Shown: positions 46,281-56,631 of the stretch, one piece after another
How the letters are laid out: every line of letters begins with the position of its first letter
Numbering within the stretch: the first letter of the stretch is position 1
NCBI GenBank assembly: GCA_963971225.1
Contig: OZ020268.1
Location: forward strand, 108,030,330 to 108,094,329
DNA: 64,000 nucleotides
Origin: Melieria omissa
Taxonomy: Eukaryota; Arthropoda; Insecta; Diptera; Ulidiidae
Reading direction: 5' to 3'
Program-made: the position numbers and the translations under genes
The notes under the pieces: model-generated
Seen by the model: only the letters and a program-made list of their open reading frames with translations
Told to the model about the DNA's origin: nothing
Databases searched by the model: none

Positions 46281-47226
46281 CATTGTGACCGAAAAGTTTC
46301 CGGAAATTCTCATTTAAAATTCGCGCGCTGTATATTTTTCGATATTTTAAGTTTCTGTAGGTTGGTAGCACTGTCCTTAATTACTATGCCAAAAATGAGC
46401 GCGATCTGTCAGACAGTTTGTTTACGGCAGCTATTGAAACCAGTTCACCTCAGTAGTACGTTGCGATTTTGTTGAGAATTTTCTTCAAAATGAGTACCGT
46501 GAACAGGTCTCTTTGGACGTGCTTGTTCGTGCCAATTCCGATGCGACTTTCATGGAACGCATCATAACTGGTGACGAGACATGGGTCTACGAGTACGACA
46601 TGCAAACAAGCCAACAATCATCGGAATGGAGAGGAAAAGACGAGCCGAAACCGAAAAAACCACGCCAAAGTCGCTCGAAAATCAAGGTAATGCTGATTGT
46701 TTTCTTCGATATTCGTGGTGTGGTGCATCATGAATTCGTCCCTGAAGGACAAACAGTCGGTAAAGACTATTATTTGACTGTTTTAAGACGTTTGCGTGAA
46801 AATATCCGCCGTAAACGGCCTCAATTGTGGAAGGATAATTCATGGATTTTTCATGACGATAATGCTCCCTCGCACCGAGCCAACATTTTCAACGATTTTA
46901 AGGCCAAACATTCAATAAATACCATCGAACAGCCACCGTATTCACCTGATCTTGCATCGTCTGACTTTTTCCTGTTTCCCAAACTCAAATTACCACTCAG
47001 AGGAACGCGTTTTGAATCCATAGAAGACGTAAAACAGAATTCGCAGAGGGAACTCAAAGCCATACCGGAAAGCGCCTTTAAAAAATGTTTTAATGATTGG
47101 AAGAAACGTTGGCATATGTGTATCGCTTCTAATGGAGCATATTTTGAAGGAGATAAAATAAATATTGATGAAGATTAAGAATTTTGCGTTTTATTTAAAA
47201 TTTCCGGAAACTTTTCGGTCACAAGA
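46281..47226 (+). mobile_element. Mariner element with deleted N-terminal coding region
   Basis: 946 bp flanked by TA (46279-46280, 47227-47228). Terminal repeats share TTGTGACCGAAAAGTTTCCG followed by GAAATT on both ends. A start-like ATG at 46491 (MSTVN) is fused by deletion to the middle of the transposase. Confidence 0.9.
46513..47178 (+). pseudogene. Mariner transposase, catalytic domain intact, N-terminus missing
   Basis: A 221-codon open frame covering the catalytic half of a mariner transposase, whose full length is usually about 345 residues. First Asp: ITGDETWVYEYD. Second: FHDDNAPSH. Third: SPDLASSDFFLF. Between the second and third there are exactly 34 residues, as required for D,D34D. 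The tail is WKKRWHMCIASNGAYFEGDK. The paired helix-turn-helix DNA-binding region is gone. The short upstream frame from ATG 46491 (MSTVN) is out of frame with it at the join. Catalytically plausible but unable to bind ends, so I treat it as a pseudogene. Confidence 0.87.
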
Positions 47227-47228
47227 TA

Positions 47229-47580
47229 TATGTGGCCCTGATACGTCGGCACTGATGCTTTCGTTATGAGTGCGTTTGTGTGCAGTTAACAACTTTTTAA
47301 CTTGATTTCGTTGAGCGCGCTGTGATGGTTTTATTAGTTTTTAACTGCATTTCAGTTTAACAAAAAAATATATAAGTAATTGGAAATTACGTTTATTGAG
47401 TACTTGTAAATACGTCTGCTGCTTATGAAGCGCACTTGGGAAATTACACTGAAATGTTGCGTTGAGAAGTTAAAATGAAGCAGATAATTAAAAAATATGC
47501 ATTGCTGAGAAAAAACGTTGAGTTGACACGAAAATTAAACTATAAAGCTGCAGATTTCTGAAAAGCATAATAAATGTAAG
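47229..47580. other. AT-rich spacer
   Basis: No feature seen between the mariner element and the compound microsatellite. Confidence 0.5.
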
Positions 47581-47582
47581 AC

Positions 47583-47800
47583 TCGATTTGATTTGATTTG
47601 ATTTGATTTGAATTGATTTGATTTGATTTGATTTGATTTGATTTGATTTGATTTGATTTGATTTGATTTGATTTGATTTGATTTGATTTGATTTGATTTG
47701 ATTTGATTTGATTTGATTTTTATTTTATTTTATTTTATTTTATTTTATTTTATTTTATTTTATTTTATTTTATTTTATTTTATTTTATTTTATTTTATTA
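47583..47800. repeat. Compound pentamer microsatellite (GATTT)n-(TATTT)n
   Basis: (GATTT)n from about 47585 to 47719 switches cleanly to (TATTT)n to about 47798. A single base change per unit distinguishes the two blocks. Confidence 0.95.
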
Positions 47801-50690
47801 AATTCGGTTAAATAGATTCGGTGTTTATTATTTCAATAAAAACATTTCCAAAAGCCCCAAAAATGCAGCCTTTGTGCGCTCAAATAGAACCAACAATTAC
47901 CAGAAAATAAAATGTTAAGTGGCTCTCAAAGCTTTGTCAAGAACTTCAATTAGTTTTTTATTAAACAAAAACTCTAAAAAAGGATATTGAAAACATGTCA
48001 AATATTTGCCAAAATATTTTAGTGATTTACTAAAAAATTATCATCAATGAAAAACCATTGATTGAATGGTATGTACCATTCAATGGTAATGGTGTTTTTT
48101 GTTATTGTTTTTGTATGACGTTTCCATTTTCATTTTCACCATTGACAAGTAGGCGCCGTTTTTTATTGTATGTGTCCGAGCGTAAAGTCGACTGCAAACA
48201 GAAAAAATAATAAAAAAAATGCAATGCGAAAACCGTTGCCAAAGTCGCCGAAAGTTTTTGTTGCCGTCGCTGCAAGCAGCTGCTGTCTACTGTATGCGGT
48301 GAGCACAAAGGAATACAACAACAACAACAACAACACACCTGACATAAGTCGACCACATTTTCAAACAGGCGCACTGCATCGTTACCACTTTTATTGTTGC
48401 TGTTGTTTTTGTTATAAATTCAGTTGAATGTGTTGAAGCTGGAAACGCAAAGCAATTTAAGTTGAAATTAAATTGTTGACATTTGTTGGTGCGTGTTGAC
48501 TTTGCACTTTGCGCTGCGACAATGAGTTTCCTTCCGCGAAAATGCTATTCCTCTGGATTCCATCGCTTCTGTACTGTAAGTAAGTATTTAGTCTTGAGAC
48601 TGTTCACTTTTGTGGAAATTTTAAATGTCGCATCGAGGTTAAGTTTCAGGTCGAAAGAAAGGAGAGAGCAATCTTTGCCTTTGTTGACATTAAAATATTT
48701 TCTCGAATGAACGTTGCTTGCTGGAAATAGTTTTTAGAAAGTGTTTTGGACCAAGTATGTTAGGAGAGCTTCCTGAATACAATGAAAGTTAAGGTATTCT
48801 TCGAGTATTGATGAAGAAACAAATTCTATACATTTTCGTATGGGACAATGTGAAGCAACAACTAAAGATTGTATAAACAAGACGCATTTGTTTTTTAGTT
48901 TCTAATGCTTTCTGACGAGTGCATAATTCATGTGTTGGCTTAAAAAAACTCTAAAGAACAGCCTAAGCTGCATGAAATGTGGACTGTATGCCATAACAAA
49001 TTATTGATGTCACCTTTTTTTCAAGCTGCACTAAACCAACTAATTTCAATGACTTCTGTCGAAGCTGTAAGGACAAAGAAGAGGAGGAAAATGCTATTAA
49101 ACTAATATGCTTACTTGTGCCCCATTTCCTAGAAGAAGAATAACTTACATGGACCACTTCTTCTTCTTCGAATCTAGAACATCTAATCGAGAAGACTTTC
49201 CACAATCTCCTAGGTTTCGTAAGGAGCTCAAACTGTTTCAATGAGTGAGCGAACTCAAGTCCAATTAATTGTGGCATCACAATGAGTCCTTACGCCTAAC
49301 GTGAGCGCCGTCTTGTGGTCGCTACTCCTAAGTAACCACTTAAATATCAACATTTTTCTTTACCATTAATTCTTTATTGATTTTTTTCCATAGCAACAGT
49401 TAAATAAATATTGCGCTATATATCCCAAATCTTCCCCCCGGGGTACACTATGTATTAAATTTAAGTAAACTAACAAACATTGAAAAACTCCCCTCGTTGT
49501 ATTTTTAAGTGTGCAGCGAACGATGAGAAAAATATTTCGATTTGCCATCGGCTATCGCGAGTACATTGCCGACAAATTGAGTGTCAAAATAACACCTAAA
49601 AACCGTTATGAAATTTTGCAGATAATTTCAACAATGTGCTTCCGGCTATTTTCATACTGGAATCTTTTACTAAATCATTTCGCTCTAAAGCACTTGGCGC
49701 ATACGGTGGCAAGAGGGGAAAAATGAAAACAACATTATGATAGACTATTATTAAATATAACTACAACAAGGCAGTCGAGTAGATAACAATAATGTTAACA
49801 ACAACAACGAACACAGCGCATGTAAGTTCTTTGCCCTTCGCCCTTCGTCCTTCGTCCGAAATGTAAACGAAAAGCAATTTAGCTGTCGAACGTAAAAGCT
49901 TTCTAGCTTTCCGAGCGGCAAATAAGATAAAATAAGTTATTTTCGTTCGATAGCCACACAGTCACACTTTATAAAATACAATAATGCGATTTTTTGTCTT
50001 TGATATTGAACTTTTTAATAGAACTTAATGGAACAATTAAAGCCACAATATCCAAAAGAGTCAAAGTAGTTGAGGTTTTTTAATTTTTTATTGCATAGCT
50101 TTCCAAAAGGAAATTTGTCTTGTCTCATATTTTTTTGTGAAGAAATATTAAATAAAAAAATGCAAAAGAGTGCGCTCGCCATGAGCTCTTCTCGCATCAC
50201 AGTGGGCGTCAAAGGTCTCTGTTTGTACTAGTTGAGCAATCGGCAACTCTCTGTCGAACCTAACTTAATGCCACATCCGATGCGGTCATGTTGACAAGTG
50301 TTCGGCTTTTCAGCCGACATAGGTTTCAATACCGAACTTAAACAGCTATAAATGTTCTAATAGGCTCGACATCGCAATCGTCTTCGTCTTCAGCTTTGAC
50401 ATGGGTCTCTGTTCTGGGTCTGTATTATGTAATCTGTCGCATTGCGGCATTATTTGATTGAAATGAAAATTTCATTTAGTTTTAGTAAATTAAGAACACG
50501 TAAATCAGCTCATTATAATCTTATTAGGTCGGTCACTAATTAAACAGAAATTCATTAATAACTAAAGACTGTAAATGTTTAACGATTGTTTTAGAAAATC
50601 GTTATCTGAACTTTTTGGTCTAATATAAATGTTTCCATCAAATTTTCCGTGGTATTAACAACAACAAAATTTGAGTTCGATTGTAAAAAA
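47801..50690. other. Gene-poor spacer
   Basis: Contains a perfect 11-bp inverted repeat at 48061-48084 (ATTGAATGGTA, spacer TG, reverse complement), CAA runs near 48318-48335 and an ATG followed by a consensus donor (48522-48584). The 49290-49520 stretch ('gtgagcgccgtcttgtgg', 'aaatcttccccccggggtac') looks repeat-like but I cannot assign it. No gene called. Confidence 0.4.
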
Positions 50691-50717
50691 TTTTATTTTT
50701 ATTTAATTTTCTTTTAT

Positions 50718-51385
50718 TTACTTTTATTTTATTTTATTTTATTTTATTTTATTTTATTTTATTTTATTTTTATTTATATTTTTTTATTTATATTTTTTAT
50801 TTTATTTTATTTTAGTTTATTTTATTTTATTTTATTTGTTTTATTTTATTTTATTTTATTTTATTTTATTTTATTTTATTTTATTTTATTTTATTTTATT
50901 TTATTTTATTTTATTTGTTTTATTTTATTTTATTTTATTTTATTTTATTTTATTTCATTTTATTTTATTTTATTTTATTTTATTTTATTTTATTTTATTT
51001 TATTTTATTTTATTTTATTTTATTTTATTTTATTTTATTTTATTTTATTTTATTTTATTTTATTTTATTTTATTATATTTTATTTTATTTTATTTTATTT
51101 TATTTTATTTTATTTTATTTTATTTTATTTTATTTTATTTTATTTTATTTTATTTTATTTTACTTTATTTATTTTATTTTATTTTATTTTATTTTATTTT
51201 ATTTTATTTTATTTTATTTTATTTTATTTTATTTTATTTTATTTTATTTTATTTTATTTTATTTTATTTTATTTTATTTTATTTTATTTTATTTTATTTG
51301 TTTTATTTTATTTTATTTTATTTTATTTTATTTTATTTTATTTTATTTTATTTTATTTTATTTTATTTTATTTTATTTTATATTA
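50718..51385. repeat. TTTTA pentanucleotide microsatellite, block 1
   Basis: About 670 bp of (TTTTA)n with scattered single-base variants (TTTTG, TTTCA, TACTT). The phenylalanine/leucine-rich frames across it are artefacts. Confidence 0.96.
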
Positions 51386-51887
51386 TTTGATTTTTTTTTA
51401 TTTTTAAAATTTTTTTTCCGTTTTTATTTTATTCTTTTATTTATTTAATTGTTTCATACTATCTCTACACACACACAAATGTTATTAAGAATCACAACGT
51501 ATTTTTGTTTTTGTTTTCAAAGGCCAATTGCCTTCAGCGTAAGCTGATTTTATTTTATTTTATTTTATTTTATTTTATTTTATTTTATTTTATTTTATTT
51601 TATTTTACTTTATTTTATTTTATTTTATTTTATTTTATTTTATTTTATTTTATTTTATTTTATTTTATTTTATTTTATTTTATTTTATTTTATTTTATTT
51701 TATTTTATTTTATTTTATTTTATATTATTTGATTTTTTTTTATTTTAAAAATTTTTTTTCCGTTTTTATTTTATTCTTTTATTTATTTAATTGTTTTATA
51801 CTATCTCTACACACACACAAATGTTCACAAATAATCACAACGTATTTTTGTTTTTGTTTTCAAAGGCCAATTGCCTTCAGCGTAAGC
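51381..51887 (+). repeat. Duplicated 165-bp module flanking a second TTTTA block
   Basis: The module from 'tattatttgatttttttttat' through 'ctatctctacacacacacaa' to 'aattgccttcagcgtaagct' occurs at 51381-51545 and again at 51723-51887. A pure (TTTTA)n block (51547-51722) lies between. Differences are few (for example 'gttattaagaatcac' against 'gttcacaaataatcac'). This is a tandem duplication of microsatellite plus flank, of about 342 bp. Confidence 0.88.
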
Positions 51888-51904
51888 TCGAGTTCGGCCG
51901 CTAC

Positions 51905-51934
51905 TTATATATATGGCCGATAGTTCTTCAGTCT
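51905..51934 (+). promoter_or_regulatory. Possible core promoter (TATA plus initiator)
   Basis: TATATATA at 51906-51913 is followed by TTCAGTCT, an arthropod initiator match, with its A at 51930. The spacing of about 24 nt is a little short of the usual ~30. Nothing else confirms a start site. It stands upstream of the open frame at 52336. Confidence 0.25.
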
Positions 51935-52335
51935 TTGGTTTCGGCCAACAAATGAGTTTCGATCAGAAACTGGCGAGCAAAGTTCTTTCTTCATTGCTGC
52001 ACAAATAAATAACTCAATCAGCAGTACAAATGTTCCGAGCGCAGCAGTCGTCTTTGTCTTTTGCAAGTTTCTGCATTTTTCAATTATTTTCGCTTTATGC
52101 AAAAATGCGCTCTGCAATTGCGACAGCAACTCAAAGCGCCTCCTCAGTGTAGGTGGTTTTCCCCGCATAGTTCGGTCGGTTGCTGAATGTATTCGTATTT
52201 CGTTTGGTGCGGAAATTACTTTATCAAGCGGGCGCCCTCTGCGCTGGGACGCGCCCAAGTACAGTGCGGCACAATGGCGCGTCGAACAAGCGGAAAGTGA
52301 AACTAAAAAGTGCATACCGAGAACCGAAAAAGACA

Positions 52336-52557
52336 ATGAGCCAGCCAGTGTGCTCCAACAACAACAACAACAACATCAGCGGCACGAACTACAACAATTG
52401 CGAAAACGGAAATAATCAGTGCAATTTATTGAGATGGCTGCACAGTGCAGCGCCGCGGCGTGCAGCTGACGTAGTGGCGCTGGCGCTGATGATGCGCAAC
52501 GGCAGCCGCACCAGCAGACAGATTGCGCTAGCTCCGACTTACCGACTGATTGACTAA
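52336..52557 (+). CDS. Hypothetical short protein or first exon (unconfirmed)
   Basis: ATG at 52336 sits in the context aaagacaATG and opens a 73-codon frame (MSQPVCSNNNNNNISG ... RLID). The frame extends further upstream to 52180 without a stop. It begins with an Asn-rich run from CAA repeats and continues with an Arg/Ala-rich stretch (LLRWLHSAAPRRAADVVALA). I recognise no domain. It could be an upstream ORF in a leader, the first exon of an unseen gene, or chance in a GC-richer region. Confidence 0.25.
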   Translation: MSQPVCSNNNNNNISGTNYNNCENGNNQCNLLRWLHSAAPRRAADVVALALMMRNGSRTSRQIALAPTYRLID

Positions 52558-54067
52558 TGTGCTGGCTGACAAACAAACAGACAGACAGTTGCTCGCGCAC
52601 CAAACAAACAATCGACTGTGCACAGTCGACAAGTCAGTGCAGTCTGTAGTGCCGCGGCCGCAAGAAAGTCATTCAAATAGATGGCTGTCGGTTCGGCTGC
52701 CACTACAACTTTGCCGGCAACGAGAATTTTAATAATTTTCGGTTCGGATGCGGCGAGCAGAATCTCAGCGGCTGCCAGCCGACACCGCAACTTGCGGCGG
52801 TTTCTTAGGTTTTGGTTTTTTTGTTGTTGGGTTTGGGTGGCAGCATTCCTTGGTGCAATTGTGCTGGCCGGCGTATTTGAATGTAGATTTTATGGGCAAC
52901 ATTTTGAGCGAATGTTATTTATGTTGAAACTGCTTTTGAGATGCAGTGAGAGCAAATAAGTATGCAGACACACCGACAGAGAATGTATTTCTGTCTGTCG
53001 TAGGGTTGTGATGGCAATTAAATGGAAATAACGATTCTATATGTATGCGAACAGGAAGAAGGTCTCACGAAGCAGCAAGCAGGAAGAAGGTCCCACGAAG
53101 CAGCAAGAATTCATATGGAACAATAATGAAGAGGAATTACAAGTTGTATACGAAATAATTTAGAATGATAAATTGCCCCCAACAAAATTGCTACACAAGG
53201 CAGCTGAACAAGGAGATGGTCGGTCAGTGAAACGAGGCTGTAAGGTTTCAATGCCTCCAAATAGGTAAATTAAAGCTACACCGATGAAAGAGACAAACAG
53301 ACAAGATTGTTAAGGAATTAGTTGTCTGGGTTTCTCACATGCTTTGAATATGTTTGTATGCTTCACGCTGACCCATACAAAGATTTCTAAGAACAGCAAC
53401 GCAGCTGCTGTCGTTGACCAAAGTTGGAAAGGTTTTTGCCTGGGCCAGGCAAGAGAGCAGTCCACAATACTATCAAAAGTCTTTACAGCATCCGAAGATA
53501 TGAATCTTTAAGACTACTACTGTCAATATTGTACGGTATCGAGCCATAATAACTGACTTTTTTGGGCCCCAATTGGTTGACATGGAACTGGACGACATGG
53601 CCTGTTTCCATTTCACCCTCACATCACATCAGAGTCTCTTGGCCAGGTGGTGGGCTGCGGACGAAGTGCCTACCTTTCTATTCATGTTTGTCTTACGTCC
53701 TTTTTGACGGTCAACATTAACTGTCTCTAACGGTCATCTGTTCGACCTAGTGGACTGAGCATGGCAAAGATGAAAATGCGAGCACGATGCCCAATGCGGG
53801 AATGAGGAAGGGAAGACCATTTGCAGCGATAAGGCTACCGCTTCTTTTAGAGGTGACCAGGTAACAGGACCCTCAAATAACAGCCGACATAGTTACCCCC
53901 TGGCTGTAAACAAGTGCGATGGACACAAGGACACGCATGACATGACGGATTTTGGAGGTTCCACAATGCTACCCTAGCAACCCATGGCCAGAATTAGAAT
54001 AGAAAGTAGCTGTTTCCTGTTGTCACTCAAAATGCCATCAGCCAAATGTTATGGCACATACACTTTC
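52558..54067. other. Unassigned sequence
   Basis: Initially GC-balanced (to about 52960), with an open frame at 52681-52959 containing a hydrophobic stretch (FWFFCCWVWVAAFLGAIVLA). I cannot support it as a gene. A 28-bp unit ('caggaagaaggtctcacgaa' onward) is tandemly duplicated at 53052-53107. 53110-54060 shows no recognisable element. Confidence 0.35.
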
Positions 54068-54451
54068 CATCGATACATGTTGCAAATATAAGTTTTTTGG
54101 TAGTAGTTCGTATCGCTGGATTGTAAAACAAACTGACTAGCAGCACCATTCCCGTCTGCCTTTTATATTCGTCTACTAGGAGTGTATCTCATTTCGAGCA
54201 TTCCAGCATTGCCTCAAACCCTCTTTGCATATCTTTGCCATCGATATATTTTACGAATATAAGTTTTTCTGGCCAATGCAGGTGTAGTTCGTATCGCTGA
54301 ATTGTGCAAAAATAAAACAATGGTGCTGATGGTGATGGTGATGATGGAATGATGCTGCTATTACCGTCTGCCTTTTAACATATATTTGTCTTCCAGGAGT
54401 GTAACTCATTTTCGAGCATTACAGTATCGCCTCGAACCGTCTTTGCCATTA
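54068..54451 (+). repeat. Tandem duplication, ~171-bp and ~213-bp units
   Basis: Two successive copies start 'catcgata(c/t)a' at 54068 and 54239. Both contain 'aatataagttttt', 'gtagttcgtatcgctg', 'ccgtctgccttttaa', 'aggagtgta' and 'tcgagcatt'. The second has an extra GATGGT-rich insert (54325-54350). Confidence 0.82.
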
Positions 54452-56364
54452 TTCCAGCAAAATTATGACACACCCCGTTCAGTGTTGTCGTTAGGCTGCA
54501 TGGTCGTCACATGTTATACAAAAATATTTTTATTTAGCTTTTAAGGTTAGACACGCTTGATGAAAAACTCGTTACGCACAAGTAGAACCCAGACGTCCCT
54601 TTATTTTAATGTTAAATGTTTAGCAGTTGCTGCTATAAATGCCCAAAAAATACATTTTTGAATACCAGCCACGCCTCCTATTGCACATTACAAACCCCTT
54701 AACCATGCAAACCCCCACCCAAGTGGAAATGTCCTAGCAAAGCTTTGCAGGCTACAAAGACGCTCGACACATTAAATATTTGCAGCCACATGTCTGTCTT
54801 TATTGTACCAACACATTATACACGACACATACTCGGACATATCTGCCATTCGAGCAACATCATGCCAAGCACGTTTAATTTAATTTAACGCAGATTCGAT
54901 GCGATTCGATTCGATTTAGTGGCACATTTGCCATGCGCTGTCACTCAGTGCTGTCCCGGACAGTGGCACTAGAAATTGATTGACTGTACACTGTACACAT
55001 TGAACATTGCACCGGTGCGCTACGCAGCACAATGTCTCACTATCGAATCCCTTTTAACTGTCGGAATTGTTAAGTAACTTGATTATGTTGTTGACAAAAT
55101 TGAATTAGTACCTTTGAGAGTCAGGTGAGGTGACCCATATCCATAGTAATTTAGTTTGTCACAACGCACTGACGCTTGCGAACAAAACAACAGCACAGTG
55201 CAGAGTAGCACATATTTATTATATACATATATACATATATGTACTTATGATTGTATGCGTGCAGTCCAATCTGTCGTCCATGATCACGATGCACAGTGCT
55301 TTCATTCCATACAAAATTGGGACAGAAATAGAAGGAGTACTTGAAATTCGCTGAAAATTTGCAGTTGAAGCCATAAAAATATTTTTCCATAAAATATTTC
55401 GCATCCAACTTAACTAAACAATTACCTCTTACATGAAATAACTATCGGCAAAATCTGCTTTAATTTTTGTTTTCTTATTTTTGCCCACTCTCGAAGCACT
55501 GTGCAACGAGTCCGTGGGCCATTGCACTCTGCTGTCTATTTGCTGAACAATTAGTGATGCCTGTCGAGTATAGGGGCCGACACAGCATAGTGGTAATATG
55601 GCATATAGATATGTATGCGTGTGTATATCTCATAATAATCAACAATGCTACAATGCTTTGCTAATGAGAAAATTATGTGAACCACAAAGTGCCGCTTTGT
55701 CGGTCCAAATGATTTTTGATGGCGCTGGCTGTGAAATGCACAAAGAATACATTTCCCACTGCCAACAAAAGACAGCAGCACTTAATGTACCGTTATTGAA
55801 AGCGTTGCGTGGGGAGTGTCTGTGAGCAAAACAAAGGCTCCACCACATTCATTGATACGTATTGTCTATGTGTGTGTGTGTGGGTGCTCCCTAAGCGCTG
55901 TTGCATTCTATAGTTCTACAAGTTGCAAGTTGCAACTTAATTAAAAAGTCACAAAAGCACCTCGAGCAGTTGTGTGCGCTGCGCGGTTGTGTGCATAATG
56001 CTATATTCATACATTCAGACTAAAGAGCTGCGATGAGTGATTCATTTCTCCCTACACACAGTGTGATTCGGTACAGTGTGCACTGATTGCTAGCATTCAC
56101 TGTGGTAAGAGAGCAGTATGAAAATGACAACAAAACGGAAACCGCAAGAGCTGTCAACACTCATTTGCTTGTCTCTGCAAGGCACGGACATTTTTCTCTC
56201 TGGTATACACACTGCCAGCAATGCTAATGAATCGTTGACAGTGCGTAACGGGCCGAAATGCTACATGTCCGCTGAATGCAATGATTCATTGAAGGACAGT
56301 TTGGCACGCGTAATTAAGTGAGACAGTTCGGAAAACATTTTAGTGTGATAAAAAATTAATTAAA
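54452..56364. other. Spacer upstream of the hAT remnant
   Basis: No gene called. TA/CA-type runs near 55210-55240 and 55868-55882. A possible hAT-like left end, 'cagactaaagagctgc', lies near 56017, but no matching right end was found. Confidence 0.4.
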
Positions 56365-56631
56365 ATGGAGATTGATGATGTGAGTTAATATAACATATTT
56401 TAATAAATAATTTAAATGTAATATTAATGTATATGTTGTTATTATTGTAATTTTTAGTCAAATGACACTGTATCAGCAGTCGAAAATGCAAGTGATGTAG
56501 CATCTAGCAATCAGCTAACCAACGCCATTATGAAAAATAAAATTTTGAGCGGGCAATATGTCCTTAGTGGAAAGAAAGGTCGGAGTAATGTGTGGAATGT
56601 ATTCGGGAAAGTATATTTGGGAAATATATAA
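56365..56631 (+). pseudogene. Truncated hAT transposase start with an intron
   Basis: Exon 1 is ATG to GAT (56365-56379, MEIDD), followed by donor GTGAGT (56380). A 78-nt AT-rich intron ends in 'tttttag' (56457). Exon 2 (56458-56631) joins in frame to a 62-residue product ending in a stop. Its C-terminal half (KNKILSGQYVLSGKKGRSNV, then WNVFGKVY) resembles the beginning of the BED-type zinc finger of hAT transposases such as Hermes (K..I..G.Y......KG.S..WNV). The cysteines of the finger and the whole catalytic region are missing, replaced by AT-rich sequence. The upstream untranslated part may also belong to the element. Confidence 0.65.

Noticed and set aside
49260..49530. Possible LTR or copia-type fragment
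   Set aside because: It looks repeat-like, but I found no paired copy, LTR ends or coding part.
50649..51732. Open frames up to 252 codons on the plus strand
   Set aside because: Pure translations of (TTTTA)n; no protein signature.
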